From: Actinomycetota bacterium | GTDB taxonomy: Bacteria > Actinomycetota > Thermoleophilia > Gaiellales > Gaiellaceae | Assembly (NCBI GenBank): GCA_003136795.1 | Contig: PLDP01000036.1 | Location: forward strand, 1-8,815 | Reading direction: 5' to 3' | DNA length: 8,815 nucleotides | Part shown: positions 6,017 through 8,815 of the stretch, in pieces | Layout of the letters: each line of letters begins with the position of its first letter | Position numbering within the stretch: position 1 is the first letter of the stretch | The notes under the pieces: generated by a model | Database searches by the model: none | The model's input: only the letters and a program-made list of their open reading frames with translations | Told to the model about the DNA's origin: nothing | Position numbers and translations under genes: made by a program

Positions 6017-6031
6017 AGTTGTGCCACAACT
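6017..6031. promoter_or_regulatory. Perfect 7-1-7 palindrome, likely GntR operator (site 3)
   Basis: AGTTGTGCCACAACT is a perfect inverted repeat (AGTTGTG-C-CACAACT). Its core TTGT-GCC-ACAA fits the FadR-subfamily pattern TNGT-N3-ACNA. It lies in the 111-base region between gntR and the DUF1611 gene, 43 bases before the latter's ATG, where a repressor or activator of the rightward operon would be expected to bind. Confidence 0.65.
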
Positions 6032-6073
6032 AGCTGCAGTGGCTCGGATGCCGACGCCCGCCGAGACCGTCGC

Positions 6074-7168
6074 ATGAGCGAGCGGATTGCAGTGCTGACT
6101 GCCGGGCGTCTCGCCGACTCGGATGCGAAGACGGCGCACGGGGTGATCCGCTTCGGCCAGCGCGAGGTCGTCGCCGTGGTCGACGCGCGGCATGCGGGCG
6201 CTCTCGCGGACGGCGTCGTGCCGTATGTGGGGAAGCCGACGCCGGTCGTCGCGACCGTTCGTGAAGCGCGCGAACTTGGCGCGACGGTGCTCCTTGTGGG
6301 CGTTGCGCCCGCGGGCGGCAAGCTCGACGCGAGCTGGCGCTCGGCGCTGCTCGATGCGATCAAGCTCGGGCTCGACGTCGAGTCCGGCCTGCATGTCGTG
6401 CTGGGCGAGGACGAAGAGCTCACAGCCGCTGCGGGGAGGCATGGCGTCGAGCTGCGCGAGCTGCGGCTTGCTCCCGACGATCTGAACGTGCCCGCGGATC
6501 CGTCGACCCGGCCGCCCGTGCGCGTCGTGCACTCGGTGGGCTCCGACTGTGCAATCGGCAAGATGAGCGTGACGCTTGAGCTCGACCGCGAGGCGCGGCG
6601 CCGCGGCCTCGAGTCGGTGTTCGTGCCGACGGGCCAGACGGGGATCGCGATCGCAGGCTGGGGCATCGCGGTCGACCACGTCATCTCGGACTACATCGCC
6701 GGCGCGGCCGATCGGCTCGTTCGTGACGGCGCTGCGCGCGGCGACCTCCTCTGGGTCGAAGGTCAGGGCTCGCTTCTCCACGCCGCATACTCGGGCGTCA
6801 CCCTCGGTCTCTTGCACGGGTCGCGGCCGGACGGGCTGCTGCTCTGTCACCGCGCCCGCGCGACCTGCATCGAGGACTATCCCGACACGCCGATCGGGAG
6901 CATGAACGAGCTCATTCGGATCTACGAGAGTGCGCTCGCGTGGGTCCATCCCGCCCCGGTGCTCGCAATCGCTTTGAACACCTCGTCACTCGGTGACGAG
7001 GCGGCGCGCGCCGAGATCGCCCGGACCGAAGCGGCGACCGGCGTCGTCACGGACGATGTCGTCCGCTACGGAGCAGGGCGCGTGCTCGAGTCGGTTCTCG
7101 CGCGCCTCCCGGCAGCGCTCGGTGCATCATCAACCCACGCAGGCACGACAGAAGGAGGAGACCCGTAA
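6074..7168 (+). CDS. DUF1611 P-loop protein, DgcN-like (putative D-glutamate N-acetyltransferase family)
   Basis: A 364-residue DUF1611-family protein. The N-terminal Rossmann-like part (1-140) has KTAHGVIRFG (19-28) and the GVAPAGGKL loop (76-84). The C-terminal part starts with a P-loop, G156-SDCAIG-K163-M, the family's usual GTDCAVGKM, followed by FVPTGQTGI and VEGQGSLLHAAYSG. DgcN, the characterised member in marine bacteria, N-acetylates D-glutamate, and DgcA then converts the acetylated product. Many DUF1611 genes instead sit beside dipeptide epimerases. Neither partner is in this window, so the substrate remains open. ATG 6074 fits the family N-terminus; an in-frame ATG at 6005 would place site 3 inside the gene. 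The ribosome site is weak. The stop overlaps the next start (TAATG), so the gene leads the ABC transporter operon. Confidence 0.82.
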   Translation: MSERIAVLTAGRLADSDAKTAHGVIRFGQREVVAVVDARHAGALADGVVPYVGKPTPVVATVREARELGATVLLVGVAPAGGKLDASWRSALLDAIKLGLDVESGLHVVLGEDEELTAAAGRHGVELRELRLAPDDLNVPADPSTRPPVRVVHSVGSDCAIGKMSVTLELDREARRRGLESVFVPTGQTGIAIAGWGIAVDHVISDYIAGAADRLVRDGAARGDLLWVEGQGSLLHAAYSGVTLGLLHGSRPDGLLLCHRARATCIEDYPDTPIGSMNELIRIYESALAWVHPAPVLAIALNTSSLGDEAARAEIARTEAATGVVTDDVVRYGAGRVLESVLARLPAALGASSTHAGTTEGGDP

Positions 7169-7953
7169 TGCGTCACCTGACACCATTGCTGCTACTCGTG
7201 GCGGTCGTCGCTCTGAGCGCGGCTGCGGCAGGCCAGGCACGACCGGCCGGCGGCACGCTGACGTTCTGCAGCGACATCACCTATCCGCCCGAGGAGTTCT
7301 ACCAGGGCACCAAGCCGGCCGGATCGGATATCGACATCGGCAACGCCGTCGCCAAGCGACTCGGCATGAAGGCGGTTTTCCAGAACACCGGCTTCGACGG
7401 GATCATCGCCGCGCTGCTCGCGAAGAAGTGCGACGCGGTCATCTCCGGCATGAACGACACCGCCGACCGGCGGAAGCAGGTCAGCTTCATCGACTACCTG
7501 AACGTCGGGCAGTCGCTGATGGTGCAGAAGGGCAACACGAAGCACGTCTCGAGCCTCGCGTCGCTCTCCGGGAAGTCGGTGTCGGTCGAGGTCGGCACGA
7601 CGAACAAGACGTTCCTCGATCAGGAGTCCAAGAAGCTGAAGTCCGAGGGGAAGCCGACGATCCAAGTTCAGGCCTTCCCACACGACACGGACGCAGCCGC
7701 GGCGCTCAAGACCGGTCGCGTCGACGCGTACTTCGGCGACTCGCCGGTCGTTGCGTACTACATCCAGAAGGACTCGTCGTTTGCGTTCGCCGGTAGTCCG
7801 GTCAACCCGATCCCGGTCGGGATCGCGGTCCGGAAGAACGACCCGACGACGAAGGCCGGCATCCAGAAGGCGATCACGGCGCTCTATGCCAACGGCACGA
7901 TCAAGCGCATCCTCGCCAAGTGGCATATGGCGGCGTTCGCCCTGAAGAAGTAG
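7168..7953 (+). CDS. Amino-acid ABC transporter substrate-binding protein
   Basis: A 261-residue periplasmic binding protein of the SBP_bac_3 (polar amino acid) family. It starts with a Sec signal peptide (hydrophobic core about 5-21, likely cut near AGQA) and has no lipobox cysteine. The mature protein shows FCSDITYPPEEFYQG, GSDIDIGNAVAKRLGM and GFDGIIAALLAKKCDAVISG. TADRR (98-102) has R101 at the position that usually binds the substrate carboxylate, and GDSPVVAYY has D191 where the amino group is usually held. C34 and C88 could form a disulfide. These residues support an alpha-amino-acid ligand; the side chain cannot be predicted. The start overlaps the DUF1611 stop, and a strong AAGGAGG lies nine bases upstream inside that gene. 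This makes it the best-translated gene of the operon by ribosome site. Confidence 0.92.
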   Translation: MRHLTPLLLLVAVVALSAAAAGQARPAGGTLTFCSDITYPPEEFYQGTKPAGSDIDIGNAVAKRLGMKAVFQNTGFDGIIAALLAKKCDAVISGMNDTADRRKQVSFIDYLNVGQSLMVQKGNTKHVSSLASLSGKSVSVEVGTTNKTFLDQESKKLKSEGKPTIQVQAFPHDTDAAAALKTGRVDAYFGDSPVVAYYIQKDSSFAFAGSPVNPIPVGIAVRKNDPTTKAGIQKAITALYANGTIKRILAKWHMAAFALKK

Positions 7954-7968
7954 GAGTGTGAACGAACA

Positions 7969-8754
7969 GTGCTCGCAGCATTCGACTGGCACATCCTCTG
8001 GCAGCGGATCTTCCACCCGGACCACGCCTTTGCGCTCGCGCTCTGGCGGACCGTCTACATCGCCGTCGTCGCGCAGATCCTCGGTGTGGCGCTCGGCCTC
8101 CTCGCTGCTCTGATGCGGATGTCCCGGCTCGTGGTGCTGCGAGCACTGTCGAATGCCTACACGCTCGTCTTCCGAGGGACGCCGGTGATCGTGCAGATCT
8201 TCTACATCTACCTTGGTGCCAACCTGTTGCTCGGGTTCACGCTGATCCCGAACAACGTCAACTTCGGGCTCTTCACGCTGTCAGGTGCCGCATTTGCCGG
8301 GATGCTCGCGCTCGGGATCAACGAAGGCGCGTACATGCGGGAAATCGTGCGGGCTGGCATCGACTCGATCGACCGCGGTCAGATGGAGGCCGCGAAGTCG
8401 CTCGGCATGACGACAGGGCTCGGCATGCGGCGGATCGTCCTGCCCCAGGCCGCCCGCGTGATCGTGCCCCCGCTCGGCAACGAGTTCAACAACATGCTGA
8501 AGACGACGTCGCTGCTCGCGTTCATCGGCGTCACCGAGCTGTTCCAGGATGCCGAGATCCACTACTCGCAGACCTTCAAGCCCGTCGAGTACTTCACGGC
8601 GGTCGCGTTCTGGTACCTCGTGCTCACCTCTGTCTGGAGCTTTATCCAGGCGCGGATCGAACGCCGGCTGGGAGCCAGCGACTTCGGCGACGAGCCGAGC
8701 ATGCGTCAGCGGCTGATCGAGAACTGGACCTCGCGTGAGTGGCTGACGCGATGA
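7969..8754 (+). CDS. Amino-acid ABC transporter permease (HisM/GlnP type)
   Basis: A 261-residue inner-membrane permease of the polar amino-acid uptake class. About five membrane segments are visible. Key motifs are FRGTPVIVQIFYIYLG (68-83), NEGAYMREIVRAGIDSI (118-134), the EAA loop that docks the ATPase (E140-AAKSLGMTTGLGMRRIVLPQ) and NEFNNMLKTTSLLAFIGVTE. The GTG at 7969 is the only sensible start: TAG and TGA stops lie just upstream, and AGGAG overlaps the previous gene's stop, about 12 bases away, which is slightly far. The C-terminus is extended by ~20 polar residues (DEPSMRQRLIENWTSREWLT). Only one permease gene precedes the ATPase, so it probably works as a homodimer. It overlaps the ATPase start by ATGA. 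Confidence 0.93.
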   Translation: MLAAFDWHILWQRIFHPDHAFALALWRTVYIAVVAQILGVALGLLAALMRMSRLVVLRALSNAYTLVFRGTPVIVQIFYIYLGANLLLGFTLIPNNVNFGLFTLSGAAFAGMLALGINEGAYMREIVRAGIDSIDRGQMEAAKSLGMTTGLGMRRIVLPQAARVIVPPLGNEFNNMLKTTSLLAFIGVTELFQDAEIHYSQTFKPVEYFTAVAFWYLVLTSVWSFIQARIERRLGASDFGDEPSMRQRLIENWTSREWLTR

Positions 8755-8815
8755 CCGACAACGTCGTCATGCGCGCGACGGACGTGCACAAGCGCTTCGG
8801 GCGCCTCGACGTGCT
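8751..8815 (+). CDS. Amino-acid ABC transporter ATPase (GlnQ/HisP type), partial
   Basis: The first 21 codons only; the window ends inside the gene. MTDNVVMRATDVHKRFGRLD V is the first strand and A-loop region of a polar amino-acid ABC ATPase (typically ...V.K.FG.L.VL.GI). Walker A and the remaining motifs lie beyond the edge. The ATG overlaps the permease stop (ATGA), the usual coupling in these operons. It would energise uptake through the permease and binding protein encoded just upstream. Confidence 0.85.
   Translation, partial: MTDNVVMRATDVHKRFGRLDV

Noticed and set aside
5096..6073. Plus-strand extension upstream of the DUF1611 ATG
   Set aside because: It is antisense to gntR and the lyase remnant. 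DUF1611 family similarity starts at the ATG at 6074, and the extension would place the palindromic operator inside the coding region.
5279..6949. 556-codon minus-strand frame extending gntR upstream across the DUF1611 gene
   Set aside because: Only the last 227 codons match a GntR regulator. The rest is the antisense shadow of the DUF1611 gene and would also cover the operator region.
7192..8025. 277-codon minus-strand frame opposite the binding protein
   Set aside because: Antisense shadow of an unmistakable SBP_bac_3 gene.

Overview
High-GC bacterial DNA, most likely from an actinobacterium. The Arg/Ala/Gly-rich codon use, the GTG starts and the general look of the proteins suggest the Thermoleophilia/Gaiellales group; this placement is inference, as no rRNA or other phylogenetic marker is present. 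No tRNA, rRNA or CRISPR array was seen.

The left part (1-3430) is a patchwork of a few intact genes among remnants. It opens with a piece of an integrase-core transposase (about 3-91), followed by a short antisense stub of an ABC-transporter ATPase N-terminus (about 137-226). An intact UspA-type universal stress protein (453-890, minus) and an intact VIT1/CCC1 metal transporter (1274-2032, plus) flank a CorA-like C-terminal remnant (1128-1226). Two small minus-strand Cys/His proteins follow (2180-2419 and 2491-2658). Next is a mostly empty stretch with a (CGG)6 run and an Arg-rich micro-ORF, a broken secreted-protein-like fragment on the minus strand, and the last ~60 residues of a DAO-family flavoenzyme on the plus strand (about 3243-3428).

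The right part (3451-8815) is a coherent amino-acid utilisation locus built around a divergent promoter region (5963-6073). Leftward lie a GntR/FCD regulator (5279-5962), the C-terminal half of a tyrosine phenol-lyase-type PLP enzyme (4594-5313) and a complete FAD-dependent amine/amino-acid oxidoreductase (3451-4575). Rightward lie a DUF1611/DgcN-like P-loop protein (6074-7168), a periplasmic amino-acid-binding protein (7168-7953), a HisM/GlnP-type permease (7969-8754) and the start of the ABC ATPase (8751-8815, cut by the window). Short gaps and TAATG/ATGA junctions point to one operon for the rightward set.

Two things stand out. The divergent region holds three GntR-type operator-like sites whose centres are exactly 21 bp apart, one of them a perfect 7-1-7 palindrome. 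The lyase begins in mid-fold, at the point where the gntR coding region ends, as if a deletion had fused the 3' end of gntR to the middle of the lyase gene. A working model is amino-acid (perhaps D-amino-acid) import and breakdown controlled by the GntR protein, with the lyase branch recently lost.
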